From: Agapanthus africanus
Lineage: Eukaryota; Streptophyta; Magnoliopsida; Asparagales; Amaryllidaceae
Assembly: GCA_030015575.1 (NCBI GenBank)
Contig: JASDDO010000016.1
Location: forward strand, 66,771,396 to 66,835,395
Direction of reading: 5' to 3'
DNA length: 64,000 nt
The translations under genes and the position numbers were made by a program. Below are positions 1 to 11,013 of the stretch, piece by piece. Every line of letters begins with the position of its first letter. The stretch's first letter is position 1. Below the pieces are notes generated by a model that did not search any database, was not told the origin of the DNA, and saw nothing but the letters and a program-made list of their open reading frames with translations.

Positions 1-1
1 C

Positions 2-2758
2 TACGCGAAAATCTTAAAGGACTTGTGCATGAAAAAGAGGAAGTCTCAGGTACCCAAGAAAGTTTTCTTGGCTAGTGCTGTGAGTGATGCCCTTACCCAA
101 TCTTTACCACAAAAACGGAAGGACCCTGGCTGTCCTACGATTTCAATTACCATTGGGGATAAGCACATCAACCGCGCACTATTAGATCTTGGTGCCAGTG
201 TTAACTTGCTTCCGTATTCAGTATACGAGCAATTAGGCGTCGGAGAGTTGAAACCCACACACTGCACTCTCCAAATGGCCGATCGATCGATCACCCACCC
301 TAGGGGTGAGCTAGAGGATGTGTTGATAAAAGTCGGGGACTTCATATTCCCCGTCGACTTTATTGTATTAGATACACAGCCTGTTGCTAACCCCCGGAAT
401 CAAATTCCGGTGATACTCGGTCGCCCATTTCTCGCAACCTCAAATGCTGTGATCAATTGTCGCAATGGTTCAATGAACCTCTCTTTTGGAAATATGACGA
501 TTGAACTCAACATTTTTAGGTTAGGGAATCATCCCGCCGAACCTAATGCTCATATACTGGACGTCTGCTCGATCCAGGAGATCACACCAGAAGAGTGTGA
601 ATTCGAGGAGTTTCTGTTTGAACACGATAATCTTGACGCAACTAGTGCGTTTCTCTTCGAACCTGCTACTGTTTCTGCGCCCGACAACGAATACGAGTGT
701 TTCACGTTCATGAACGATCTTAGCCGCGCACAACCCGAGTTTGAATCTTTCGACTTTTCGGATGAGTTACCTGAACCATCCGACTCGGTTGCCTACACTC
801 GTTTTGAACCTTTGCTGGAGTCCTTTGAGTTCGAGACCTTTGCACCAGTCTTGCCTTCCATCATTTCACCTCCAACGCTCAAACTCAAGCCGTTGCCGTC
901 TCACCTTAAGTATGCTTACTTAGGTGAGAACGAGACCCTCCCTGTCATCGTTTCGGCTTCTCTAGCTCCCGAGCAAGAGAAAGCCCTTCTCGCGGTCTTG
1001 CACAGCAACAGACAAGCTTTTGGCTGGTCCATGGCGGACATCAAGGGGATTAGTCCCCTCATCGTTGAGCATCACATTCATCTGATGGATGATGCCAAAC
1101 AAGCCCGGGATCCACAAAGACGTCTTAATCCAGTCATGAAGGAGGCTGTGAAGAAGGAGATCGTCAAATGTCTAGATATTGGTATCATTTACCCTATCTC
1201 TGATAGCCAGTGGGTTAGCCCCATTCACGTAGTCCCCAAGAAGTCGGGCATCACGGTCATCACCAACGAGGCGAATGAGTTAATCCCTACTCGCACCCAA
1301 ACTGGGTGGCGAGTTTGCATTGATTACAGAAAACTCAACGCCGCAACGCGGAAAGACCACTTTCCGCTACCCTTCATTGACCAGATGCTTGAACGATTGG
1401 CCGGACATGAGTACTATTGTTTTCTTGATGGCTACTCTGGCTATAATCAAATTCCCATCGCCGAAAAAGACCAGGACAAGACCACTTTCACTTGTCCTTT
1501 CGGCACGTTTGCATATCGACGCATGCCCTTTGGGTTATGCAATGCGCCCGCTACCTTCCAGCGGTGTATGATGGGAATTTTCTCAGACATGGTAGAGAAA
1601 TTTCTGGAGATTTTCATGGATGACTTCTCCATCTTCGGCGACTCCTTTGACGAGTGTTTGCTGCATCTTGACGCTGTCCTTACCCGATGTAAGGACAAGA
1701 ATCTCACTTTGAACTGGGAGAAATGCCACTTCATGGTGCGCGAAGGTATTGTCTTAGGACATATCATCTCGCAAAATGGCATAGAGGTTGACAAAGCAAA
1801 GATTGAGGTCATTTCCAATCTGCCTCCTCCCCGATGCGTCAGAGATATCCGAGCCTTCCTTGGCCATGCCGGTTTCTATAGACGGTTTATCAAGGACTTT
1901 AGCAAGATTGCTAGGCCCTTGACGCTTTTGCTGGCCAAGGATACACCTTTCGACTTCAACTCAAGCTGTGTGACTGCATTCGAGTCACTAAAACGCTCAC
2001 TCACTTCTGCTCCCGTTCTTTCTTCCCCTGACTGGACGCACCCATTCGAGATTATGTGCGATGCATCCGACTTTGCCATCGGTGCTGTCCTTGGACAGCA
2101 CATCAACAAGATGCCGCACGTAATCTATTACGCGAGCCGGACCCTGAACGACGCCCAACTTAACTATACAACAACTGAGAAGGAATTCTTAGCTGTTGTA
2201 TTTGCTTTAGAAAAGTTCAGGCCCTACCTTATCGGCTCTCCAGTCATTGTCTACACGGACCATTCAGCTCTGCGCCATCTTTTTGCGAAGAAAGATGCCA
2301 AGTCTCGGTTAATACGTTGGATTCTCTTGCTTCAAGAGTTTGACCTTGTCATTAAGGACAAACGAGGATGTGAAAACGTGGTTGCCGACCATCTCTCACG
2401 ACTTCCTTCTTCGCCGTCGCTTCCAATTCCGATTAACGACGTTTTCCCGGATGAACAACTCTTGACAGTATCGTGCGAACCCTGGTTCGCAGATATTGTG
2501 AACTATTTGGCCATGGGATTGCTACCGACCGAATGGTCGAGTCAGGACAGACTTCGCTTCTTATCCCAAGTAAAACACTTTTACTGGGACGAACCCTACT
2601 TGTTCAAGTACTGTCCCGACCAGATTATTCGTCGGTGTGTCCCCGATGAGGAATTCAAGAGTGTGCTGTCATTTTGCCACGATCAAGCGTGTGGCGGGCA
2701 TTTTGGGCCCAGAAAGACAGCTGAGAAGATCTTGCAATGTGGTTTCTACTGGCCATAA
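2..2758 (+). CDS. pol: Athila pol: aspartic protease, reverse transcriptase, RNase H (5' partial, ends at a premature stop)
   Basis: The frame is open from base 2, so the start lies upstream and the codon at 23 is not a real start. Counting from that codon, the protease active site DLGAS is at residues 55-59, followed by an acidic linker of about 150 residues. RT follows with RMPFGLCNAPATFQR and the catalytic FMDD box at 531-534. RNase H follows with acidic residues at D680 (CDASDFAIGAVLGQ), E719/E721 and D746 (YTDHSALRHLF). The frame then enters the integrase HHCC zinc finger and stops at TAA 2756-2758, just after GFYWP. The same frame continues beyond it without a shift, so this is one polyprotein cut by a nonsense codon. 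It would make element cDNA inside virus-like particles. Without a readthrough mechanism the integrase would be lost, so this copy is probably no longer autonomous. Confidence 0.9.
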   Translation, partial: YAKILKDLCMKKRKSQVPKKVFLASAVSDALTQSLPQKRKDPGCPTISITIGDKHINRALLDLGASVNLLPYSVYEQLGVGELKPTHCTLQMADRSITHPRGELEDVLIKVGDFIFPVDFIVLDTQPVANPRNQIPVILGRPFLATSNAVINCRNGSMNLSFGNMTIELNIFRLGNHPAEPNAHILDVCSIQEITPEECEFEEFLFEHDNLDATSAFLFEPATVSAPDNEYECFTFMNDLSRAQPEFESFDFSDELPEPSDSVAYTRFEPLLESFEFETFAPVLPSIISPPTLKLKPLPSHLKYAYLGENETLPVIVSASLAPEQEKALLAVLHSNRQAFGWSMADIKGISPLIVEHHIHLMDDAKQARDPQRRLNPVMKEAVKKEIVKCLDIGIIYPISDSQWVSPIHVVPKKSGITVITNEANELIPTRTQTGWRVCIDYRKLNAATRKDHFPLPFIDQMLERLAGHEYYCFLDGYSGYNQIPIAEKDQDKTTFTCPFGTFAYRRMPFGLCNAPATFQRCMMGIFSDMVEKFLEIFMDDFSIFGDSFDECLLHLDAVLTRCKDKNLTLNWEKCHFMVREGIVLGHIISQNGIEVDKAKIEVISNLPPPRCVRDIRAFLGHAGFYRRFIKDFSKIARPLTLLLAKDTPFDFNSSCVTAFESLKRSLTSAPVLSSPDWTHPFEIMCDASDFAIGAVLGQHINKMPHVIYYASRTLNDAQLNYTTTEKEFLAVVFALEKFRPYLIGSPVIVYTDHSALRHLFAKKDAKSRLIRWILLLQEFDLVIKDKRGCENVVADHLSRLPSSPSLPIPINDVFPDEQLLTVSCEPWFADIVNYLAMGLLPTEWSSQDRLRFLSQVKHFYWDEPYLFKYCPDQIIRRCVPDEEFKSVLSFCHDQACGGHFGPRKTAEKILQCGFYWP

Positions 2759-3772
2759 CTTTTCAAAGACGCTAACGACTATTGCAAGACTTGCTCCCGG
2801 TGCCAACACTTGGGCCGGATATCCCGGAGGAACGAGATGCCGCTCCAACCAATCTTGGTTGTGGAGATTTTCGATGTGTGGGGGATAGACTTCATGGGGC
2901 CGTTTCCCAGCTCTTTTGGGAACTTGTACATACTTCTAGCTGTTGATTACGTCTCTAAATGGGTCGAGGCTGTGCCCAGCCGGACTAACGACAACAAGGT
3001 TGTCGTTAAGTTCCTTAAAGAAAACATTTTCTCCCGGTTTGGGCACCCCCAAGCGATCATTAGCGACAATGGAAGTCATTTCTGCAATAGGACTTTCGAG
3101 GCCTTGATGCGGAAATACTCCATTAATCATAAGCTTTCTACGCCCTACCACCCCCAAACCTGCGGGCAGGCCGAAGTTTCAAATCGGCAAATCAAGCAGA
3201 TATTGGAGAAGACGGTTTCCAAGAACCGTAAGGATTGGTCTCTGAAACTCACTGATGCCCTTTGGGCATTTAGAACTGCTTATAAGACCGACCTTGGCAT
3301 GTCTCCCTATCGGCTTGTGTACGGAAAAGCCTGCCACCTACCTGTTGAAATCGAGCATCGCGCATTTTGGGCGATAAAGGAGCTGAATCTGTCTCTGGAG
3401 GATGCGGGCAGCCATCGGAAGCTGCAGCTGAACGAACTGAACGAGCTTAGGGATGAGGCTTACAAAAACGCGGTCGTCGTTAAGAATCGAACGAAGGTGT
3501 TTCATGATAAACACCTTTTGCGCAAAACCTTCGTACCTGGTCAGCAGGTACTGCTTTACGACACCCGACTTCACTTCCATCCTGGAAAGCTCAGATCTCG
3601 CTGGAAAGGGCCGTATTTTGTGCGGAATGTGTATCCGCAGGGCGCTCTGGATTTGGAAAATCCAAAGGACGGTTCACTCTTCAAGGTAAACGGACACCGA
3701 TGCAAACCGTACCTTAGCGCCGAACCAACAGAGGAGCTCCTGTTCTTACTGGAGCCGGTTTACCCTGCATGA
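2759..3772 (+). CDS. pol: Athila pol: integrase, in frame after the premature stop
   Basis: This continues the reading frame of the preceding pol segment. It carries the second half of the zinc finger (CKTC), then the catalytic core: D in DFMGPFP (codon 2888), D in ISDNGSHF (codon 3065) and E in GQAEVSNRQ (codon 3173). The spacing is D-x58-D-x35-E, as expected for a Ty3-type integrase. The C-terminal part has the GPY/F-like segment [19 protein letters not shown] and no chromodomain, which fits Athila rather than chromoviruses. The first ATG after the stop is at 2810 and would skip the zinc finger. The stop at 3770-3772 looks like the natural end of pol. Confidence 0.88.
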   Translation, partial: LFKDANDYCKTCSRCQHLGRISRRNEMPLQPILVVEIFDVWGIDFMGPFPSSFGNLYILLAVDYVSKWVEAVPSRTNDNKVVVKFLKENIFSRFGHPQAIISDNGSHFCNRTFEALMRKYSINHKLSTPYHPQTCGQAEVSNRQIKQILEKTVSKNRKDWSLKLTDALWAFRTAYKTDLGMSPYRLVYGKACHLPVEIEHRAFWAIKELNLSLEDAGSHRKLQLNELNELRDEAYKNAVVVKNRTKVFHDKHLLRKTFVPGQQVLLYDTRLHFHPGKLRSRWKGPYFVRNVYPQGALDLENPKDGSLFKVNGHRCKPYLSAEPTEELLFLLEPVYPA

Positions 3773-5442
3773 TCTTCCTCTGCCTACCTCCAAACTTCGG
3801 TTATCCAGCCAAGAACAGTGGAGACTGTTCCAAATAAGTTTGGGGGTATGTACAAACCATTTTGTTTATATTTGTGTATATTCTTTTTCTTTTCTTTAAA
3901 AACAAAAACAAATAAAAATTTGTGTATCACTAACCGACAATTTTGAACCTTCCAACTACTCTCTTCATGCAACGACAGTGAGGACACTGTCCAGTTTAAG
4001 TTTGGGGGTACGCTCGGTACGCATTTCTTACCTTCGCATTCATATGTATATTTTGCATCTGCATATTAAAATCCATAAAATCCATAAAAATCTGAAAATT
4101 TTCTAAAAAATATAAAAACTTTTTTGTCAAGTTAGCTTGTGGAAGAACTCTGATTCAACATTCGACGGTTTTTGTTTGAAAAAATAGGAATAACTAGATC
4201 TTATGTTTGGATTTTGAAAACCTGAAAGATAACTCTCCTTTGAAGTCAACTATAGCTGATATACGTCTTTACATCACACTACACGTGTCGTAAGATTTTG
4301 GGAATTAGATGACAAGTCTTTCATGTTTTAACTTTTAAACAGATAAATGATTTTCTGAGGATCAAATAGGTTTGTTCTGAAATAAGTAATGTCAAGAATA
4401 GTTTATGAAGTAAAGCGAATATGAAGGAATGTTATTGATGCCGTAATTGGAGCTAAGTCTGAAAAATAACCCATCTAAAACTTGATTGGAATGATTACAC
4501 ACCAAACCCACTAGACACGTCTTTTATCCAAAAAAAAAAATATTTGAACTGCCGGTTATATCTCCGTTCGTATTAAATCATCTGATTTTCACGCCAAACT
4601 GTCTTTTGTTTTTGGACCTAGGTAACTTGAGTAATTAAGTCCGCTGGGGGGTTTCTACACCTAATGCCCTAAAATCAACTGGTTTGGGAGCATTGGCCCA
4701 AAGCTTGCTAAGAAGCCTAGAAAGTCCAGTTTAAAACAAAGTCAAGCAAGTGTTTTCTCCGAGTTAAAATTCCTAACGGTTCTTTGTGTGAGAATAATCT
4801 TGATAAAAGACAGGCTTTTAAAAAAAAATTTAACGGAGATATGAAGGTTTTACTCTTTGATAAAGACTATTGCACGTTCACAGAGGTGTGTATGAAATGA
4901 AAACAAGAAAAAGGTGGAGTGAAAAATACGACTTAGTTTCCTGTTAGGGAAGATAGAAATTCTGAAGTTGAAACCTTACTGGAAAACGAAACTTGAAAAA
5001 TGCTTAACTCTTTATAAAACTTATGTGATCCTTTTAAAATTGTTATCTGGGCTTTATTGTGCGACATGATGACTTTAATCGATCCTTCTGGAACTTAACG
5101 ACACTATTTGCACTGCACGTAAAGACATATAAAATCTGTAGTTAAATAAGAAGCGAGGTGTGAAAAATAAAGGTTCAATGATCTAGACTTAGGATTATAG
5201 AATTGTTATTTTCTAAAACAAAACTTTAGGGTTTGAAGCTTAGTTATTTTACAAAACCAACTTGACCGGATTTTGTGGGTAGTATCCGCTGAAAACCCTC
5301 AGGAGACAACACTCCTCCTACTAGGGACACCTAGAGGTTTAACGGCTTGTTGCACATGCTCAGTGCAATCGCGTTCCCTGCAAAAGTGAGGTTAGGAAAT
5401 TTTTTGTGAATAAATGGGCTTTGGTCAGGACGAGCAAATGAT
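3773..5442 (+). other. Athila 3' non-coding region
   Basis: This is AT-rich sequence between integrase and the LTR with no credible ORF and no env-like frame. It holds two extra polypurine-tract-like boxes, AAGTTTGGGGG, at 3836-3846 and 3998-4008. Both follow a short inverted repeat of the type GGACACTGTCC. The minus-strand Athila at 56527-57900 has the same arrangement, so the layout belongs to the family. Confidence 0.7.
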
Positions 5443-5453
5443 AAGTTTGGGGG
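5443..5453 (+). promoter_or_regulatory. Polypurine tract of the plus-strand Athila
   Basis: AAGTTTGGGGG lies four bases before the LTR start TGTTCATA. By position it is the plus-strand DNA primer site. The same sequence borders the LTR of the minus-strand Athila at 56531-56541. Confidence 0.75.
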
Positions 5454-5918
5454 TATTTGTTCATATCAGATTTTTGCATTTTCATACCGCCCAATTTTTG
5501 TCACATTGCATATCGGTAGATACTCTTGAGCCGTGTTTGCTAGTCAATTGCAGGATACAGGTTCTCGGTTCTAAAACGGTGAAATTCATGGAAAACACAA
5601 CAAAATCTGAGTTCCTGCCAACCACTGAGAAAACACGGTCTCCGCTCGTCATCCGTATGTTGCCAGATACCAGTTTAGGAAGACAAAATGTCAAATCAAT
5701 GTCACCTTCATGCACAAGGCTCAATGGTAGCACAAAATCCAAGAGATCTACGCGGAGCTCGAGGCAATCATGACAAAATCTTGACAAAAAGTCCACCTTT
5801 CCCTCAACAGAAATTCTGGAAAAATCGTGGAGCCAAATTGAGAAAATACATATGCCAGAGTAATGTACACATCAAACCAGGGAAGCCCAAGAAAGATTAA
5901 AGCCCAATTCGACCATAA

Positions 5919-5968
5919 GGCCGCGGATCCGCGGCAAAAGGTGGGTCCAGGCCGCGGATCCGCGGCCG
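5919..5968. repeat. GC-rich double palindrome (CCGCGGATCCGCGG twice)
   Basis: Two copies of the 14-bp palindrome CCGCGGATCCGCGG flank a short spacer containing AAAAGGTGGGTCC. It lies about 90 bp upstream of the LTR TATA box. Related modules occur at 53497-53543 and 56067-56109. Confidence 0.7.
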
Positions 5969-6057
5969 TTTAGGCGCCAAGCCTGCATATTTTTGGGGGG
6001 TGTTTTGGTCTTTTAGTTTAGGTCCTGGTGGTTGCCCTAGGGTTTCATTTTCTGGCC

Positions 6058-6065
6058 TATAAATA
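6058..6065 (+). promoter_or_regulatory. TATA box of the plus-strand Athila LTR
   Basis: TATAAATA lies about 600 bp into the LTR. The equivalent site in the minus-strand Athila LTR is TATAAATAA at 55965-55973, so transcription should start about 25-30 bp downstream. Confidence 0.65.
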
Positions 6066-7327
6066 GCCCAGAACTTTGTGAAGGAAGGGGTCCATTCTTG
6101 TATTTTCTTTTTCTAGGATTTAGTTCACTTCTTCTTCCTCTTCTCACCTCTTCTCCATTAAACTTGTAGTGAGCTTTTGAGTGAAGAGTGATGAATAAAG
6201 AAGAACCATTTATTATCATGCTTATCTCTTTATTTTATTAAATGCTCTTTCTTTACTTGTTGTAATTTTAATTGTTAAGTAGTTGTTGTTATTTGCTTGA
6301 TTGTTTCTTTCTTCTCTCTTTTTCTTTATCATTCATACGACAATGATACTTACGCTCGATCCTCGCCAAGGTGAGGTCGCGAATAGTTAGTCGTATTCTC
6401 CTAATCTCTTTCTTTCTATCTTCCTCCTTTGTTTTGTTTTGTTTTTCCTTATCATGAAGTGTGAGTAGTTAATACTTGTTAGGGTAGGATAAGGGAAGTT
6501 TGAGAGAAGGAAATCTCTCTCACTCTTTCCTTGCCCAACAGCTTAAATCAACTCCCGTTAATTGAACCACAATCCGCTACTTACGGCACCCTATCCTACA
6601 TGATAGCGGTGATTCCGTAGTGAGACCGGTTGTGGTTGAATTAACCGGAGGTTATGGATAAGAGCCAAGAACGGACGGATAAGCACCAAAAGGAAGGACT
6701 ATGCGTTGGAAAGCCTAGCTTATACTCGCAAGTTCCTTCCTAGTCGTGCTAATCCCCGTTGTTGCCGATTACCGTAACACTGATATTAAGAGGGGCAACG
6801 AAAGATGTGGAGACTCCTAACTCAAACTAACCTAATCCTAACCCTAACAAGCTCGCTTTAAATATCAACTCAACACTTAGTTAGTCACAAACAAAATCTG
6901 AACATCCGGACTTAACTCGTTAAAACACATTGAAAAAGACTCCCATCTCCCTGCGGACGACCCGTACTCAACCGGCTAGCTACAAGCGAAACCGTCTTGA
7001 TTGCGGTATTTAAAACTAAACTTGAACACGCACGTATCCTAACAATCACACGCATACTTCACTTATACCCAGGGGGTATATTACATCATTTACTTATAAG
7101 TAGATACATATACCTTGCTATACCTTATTGTATACACATATATCTGGTTATAGCTACATGTTTACCTTTACTTGATGTTATTTAGACTTGGATAAATTAG
7201 GAACCGCCTCATATTTATATTAACTTGTTGTAGTTAATTAGTGGTTTTTCCTTCATATGCTTACATTTTAGTTTTATGTTGCATATATTATATTCATAGA
7301 TTTTCGCATTTCGATATGGATTTTTCA

Positions 7328-7832
7328 TGATATTTCTTTTTATTTCTAAGTATATATAACAGTGGAATGGGATGCTGTTATATATGCCTTTACACCAATA
7401 TTAGTAGAATGAGATGCTAATATATGTGTATTGATTTATGCATTTGTATTTATTCTTTACTTGGTATTTGTATGCATCCGCTTTGAGATTTGTTTTTAAC
7501 CGATACGTGGATCAAGGGTGTCAATACCGGACGCTTACGATTCGAGGAACGTAAATACCGATACGTGGATCAAGGGTCTCGATACCAGACACATACGATT
7601 CGAGGAACGTATAAATGTGAGAAAGACTGATACGTGGATAACGGGTGTCGATACCGGACACTTACGATTCGAGGAACGTATAGATTTGAGTATTTCTGTG
7701 TCGATACTTGACACAGTGTTTTCATGATATTTCTTTTTACTTCTATGTATATATAATAGTGGAAAGGGATGCTGTTATATATGCCTTTACACATATATTA
7801 GTGGAATGGGACGCTAATTTATGTGTATTGAT
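7328..7832 (+). repeat. Family D internal repeats: 108-bp duplication flanking ~60-bp tandem units
   Basis: A segment of about 108 bp at 7328-7435 recurs at 7725-7832. Between the copies, units beginning GATACGTGGATCAAGGGT start near 7502, 7560 and 7629. Each contains a small inverted repeat such as GTGTC...GACAC; the last, at about 7696-7716, is CTGTGTC/GACACAG. Confidence 0.7.
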
Positions 7833-8159
7833 ATCAATTTATATACATCATTTTTATTCATGCAAATATATTTTGGGTGTTAGAATTTTACTTGATATTG
7901 GATTTGGGATATAGGAGATTTATTTTGGATTTGATACAGGATATAAATATATGAGATTGCTGATTTTGTATATTCAGGATATATGAGATTTATTCGATAT
8001 TGTACATTAAGGATTTGTGTGACTTATATGATATGAGAGCCAATTTGGGGGCTCATTTGAGTAATTGGGATTTGGATTGTCTCTATGGATTGTGATCCTA
8101 CCACGATGTCACGATTCCGTGGAAATATTATATTTCATTCTATACTTCACATTTATTGT

Positions 8160-8400
8160 TTATGCACCGTTTCATGTATTAGTTGTACCTGTTAGCGTAC
8201 CTTTCATGACTGTTGCATTTACATACTTATTTTATATGCATTACTTCATGTGTTAGTTGTATCTGCTAGAGTACCTTTCATGACTGCTGCATATATATAC
8301 ATTTTCATATCATTATTGCATGATTATTGCATACCAATTGTCATATTACCGCTTCATGTATTCGTAGTATCAGTTAGTGTATTTTTCATGATTATTGCAT
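8160..8400 (+). repeat. Degenerate ~80-bp repeats in family D
   Basis: Variants of TTCATGTATTAGTTGTA followed by TACCTTTCATGACTGTTGCAT recur about three times. No function is visible. Confidence 0.5.
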
Positions 8401-9125
8401 TCATATGACCTTTATGGCTATTAATTGTATATGTTAGATTCGCGCTGTACGTGCATACTTACGATTACCTGCATTTGTTATTTACTATTCACGAGTTGGC
8501 AATCCAACCCCGTTGTACCACAGTTGTTTTGTAGGGTGTTCCCCAGAGTAGTCGAGGCAGGCTATTTATCTATCTGATCATCTTTTGCTGCGGATACCGC
8601 TTCAGCTCATAGTGTGCAGTTTTGCTTAGGTAAGTTTTGTGGTTATCCGTATTGTTGTATTGTATATTCGTTGTATCTTTGTACTCTCCACCTACTATAT
8701 TTTCTTGTTGACTTAGAGACTTGGTGAGGACGATATTGTATATCATTTGTGACTTGTTGTCTTTTATACAGTTTCCTTTCTATCACCTTTTATTTCTTCG
8801 CTACAGCGTCGTATATTTGTTGTGGTGGTTGTTTTCCACCTTTGTACGTGTATTTGCTCCCGTTTGGCGATGCTTTATTTATATTTATGTTGTACCCATT
8901 TTTAGGGCTAGTTTTTACAAAGGAGGTGCTGCCAAAATTTTAAGAAAGAAAGTTGGACTTTTAAAGAATTTGGGTTGTGATTTCAAAGACTTTTAAATAA
9001 TGTTTCTTATCTTTTCTTTTATTTTAACGGTTTAGATTTCTGGGTTTTGGCTTTCTTTTACTGCGTTACGCCTGTAGACGTTGGGTAGTATTAGGGCCGT
9101 CACGTGCCAATTTCGGGTCGTGACA

Positions 9126-10998
9126 GGCACGCTCTATGATGAGTATTGCTGAGTTACCTGTTTTCTTTTGGTGTTATTCACTTGAGAAGCTGCATACCTA
9201 TTGAATGGGGTTCCAACTAAATCAGTGCCTACCACTACATATGAGATATGGAATGGGAAGAGACCATGTCTTAAACGAGATGAGATATGGGGTTGTCCGG
9301 CCTATGTTGAAAGGCAAAATCCGGACAAGCTTGAGGCATGGTTAGTCCTGTAAGTTTGTTAGGATATCCCAAACATTTGTGAGGGAATATCTTCTACCAT
9401 TCTGAGGAGAAAAATGTGTTTTGTTTTCTCAGCATGCCACTTTTTTAGAAAAAGAATTTCTTGTGAAGAAATTTGTGGTTATGAGGTGGAATTGGAAGGA
9501 GTTCCAGCTAGACAAACTAACAGCTGATGATTTGGTGAAACCAAAGGATTTAGTAGTCTCCAACAAACCTCACCCTCTCCGCGAATCTGGTAGGGTACCT
9601 CATCCACTTGAGAGATACTACGGTCTTCTCGGTGACAGTAGGAGCGAGGAATGCATCATGGTAGATGATGGCCCAACTAGATTCGGGCAGGCCATCACGA
9701 GTGCGGACTTTGTGAAATGGCTGGATGCTATGTGATTAAAGATGGAATCCATGTACACCAACAAAGTATGACTTTGCATGTTACACCTGAAAGGGTAAAA
9801 CCCATTAGGAGCAAATGGATCTTGAGAAGATTCATGGTGTAGATAGAAAAGTTGAGACTTTTAAAGCTATGCTTAAGTCCATCAGGATCTATGCAAGCAT
9901 CGGAGAATTGGAACATCTGTTTTGATGTGGTAGTCAAAGAGTTTGACTTCATCAAAATAGTAGATGAACCTTGTATATACAAGAAGGTTGTAGAGAGTAA
10001 GGTTATCTTCCACGTATTGTACGTAGATGACATACTCTTGATAGGAAAGTGTTTCCTATGCTACACTCGGTCAAGCTCCTCTTATCACGGGGATTCTCCA
10101 TAGGAGATCTGGATGATACCCACTACATCTTGTAGATTATGATCTATGGCGATAGATCTAAGTGGATGTTGGGTGTGTCCCAAATCCAGGTACATTAACA
10201 TCATACTAAAGGGGTTTAGTGTGAAGGATTCTAAGCATGGTGGTTCGTCCACTTACTTAGGAATCACTCTCTCTAAAATGATGTCTTCCAAGACTGATTT
10301 GGAGAGAGCTCGCGTGCAAGGGATAACCTATGCTTCGGAAGTAGGCTCTATAAGAGTATGCGATGTTATGTACCGGACCAGATGTAGGTGACTCACTAGG
10401 TGTAGTGATCAGGAATCAATCGGATCTTGGAAGAATCACTGGACAGCTGTGGAGGACATTCTTAAGTACTTGAGAAGCACTAAAAGAATGTTCTTGGTTC
10501 GAGCTTTCAGAGTGATAAGGTCGACTGAAAGTCAGTCACAAGCATTGTCTTTACCCTCAATGGAGTGACGGAATGATTGGAAGAGTTCCAAGCTAGATAC
10601 CATGGCATACTAGACGATAAAGGCTAAATACATTGCTACCAACGATGCTACCAAAGAGGTTGTCTGGACATTTCTTGTTCATGAGATGAACAAGGTTCCT
10701 ACCATTGAGCGTCCAATAACTATTATTATGACAACAATGGAGTTATGGATTTGGCCCAGGATCACCAGTCCCATCAGCGATCCAGACATATTCTGAGGAC
10801 AGTATTACCTGATCAGGGACATGGTTGATCTCCAAGGGATTGAGGTAAGGAGAGTAGATTTTGAGGTTAACATGGCAGTTCCACACACCAAGGCCTGCCT
10901 CTCCAAATACTATTTGAGAGATTTTGGGATGGTTGAGTATGGGATACTACAACCACTGCTAAACTGTTGAGTATGAAATACTGCAAAAAATGGCCTTA
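9126..10998 (+). pseudogene. copia pol relic (integrase C-terminus, RT, RNase H)
   Basis: Many stops and frameshifts break the frame, but copia landmarks are readable. HPLERYYGLL is at about 9601-9630 in the integrase-RT linker, FVKWLDAM at about 9709-9732, DEPCIYKKVVES at 9964-9999 and YVDDILLIGK, the RT catalytic box, at about 10021-10050. DSKHGGSSTYLGITLS at about 10228-10275 and an RNase H relic near 10560-10900 follow. No active enzyme can be made from it. The family looks Tork/Angela-like from these motifs. The first 150 bp match the integrase end of element A (rc of 49300-49470). Confidence 0.75.
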
Positions 10999-11013
10999 GT
11001 GCAAGTGGGAGAT
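10999..11013 (+). promoter_or_regulatory. copia polypurine tract
   Basis: GTGCAAGTGGGAGAT immediately precedes the LTR. The identical tract is present (reverse strand) beside the LTRs of A (47797-47811), B (38748-38762) and C (60723-60737). Confidence 0.8.

Larger units (their letters stand above)
1..7044 (+). mobile_element. Athila-lineage Ty3/gypsy retrotransposon, 3' part (5' LTR and gag lie before the window)
   Basis: The order visible is pol (protease, RT, RNase H, integrase), a 1.7-kb non-coding 3' region, a polypurine tract and one LTR ending at 7044. The protease motif DLGAS followed by NLLPYSVYEQLG and the AAGTTTGGGGG tract before the LTR are characteristic of the Athila branch. No env-like ORF is present between integrase and the LTR, although some Athila elements have one. 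The five bases after the LTR, ATCAC (7045-7049), are the presumed 3' target-site duplication; its partner lies outside the window. The element sits inside family D sequence (7045-9125). Confidence 0.85.
5458..7044 (+). repeat. Athila 3' LTR (1587 bp)
   Basis: It begins TGTTCATA just after the polypurine tract and ends CCTAACA, giving TGTT...AACA ends. It contains a GC-rich double palindrome (5919-5968), a TATA box (6058-6065) and, near the 3' end, a block around GCGGACGACCCGTACTCA that recurs at the end of the other Athila LTR (about 44790-44830). The left boundary rests on the polypurine tract and the right one on the AACA end. Without the 5' LTR neither can be confirmed by alignment. Confidence 0.75.
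7045..9125 (+). repeat. LTR or LTR end of family D, ending GGGTCGTGACA
   Basis: This AT-rich block contains no coding frame. It ends at 9125 with TTTCGGGTCGTGACA, directly followed by copia integrase-region sequence. The last 180 bp match the reverse complement of 36565-36742, which begins TGTCATGACCCGAAA, so this is a recurrent element terminus. The left limit is the Athila insertion, so the start of D probably lies before the window. Orientation is uncertain because the D terminus is itself TGTCACGACCC-like. Confidence 0.55.

Noticed and set aside
3784..5442. Env-like ORF downstream of Athila integrase
   Set aside because: No frame long enough and no membrane segment or signal peptide; the region is AT-rich and non-coding in both Athila copies.
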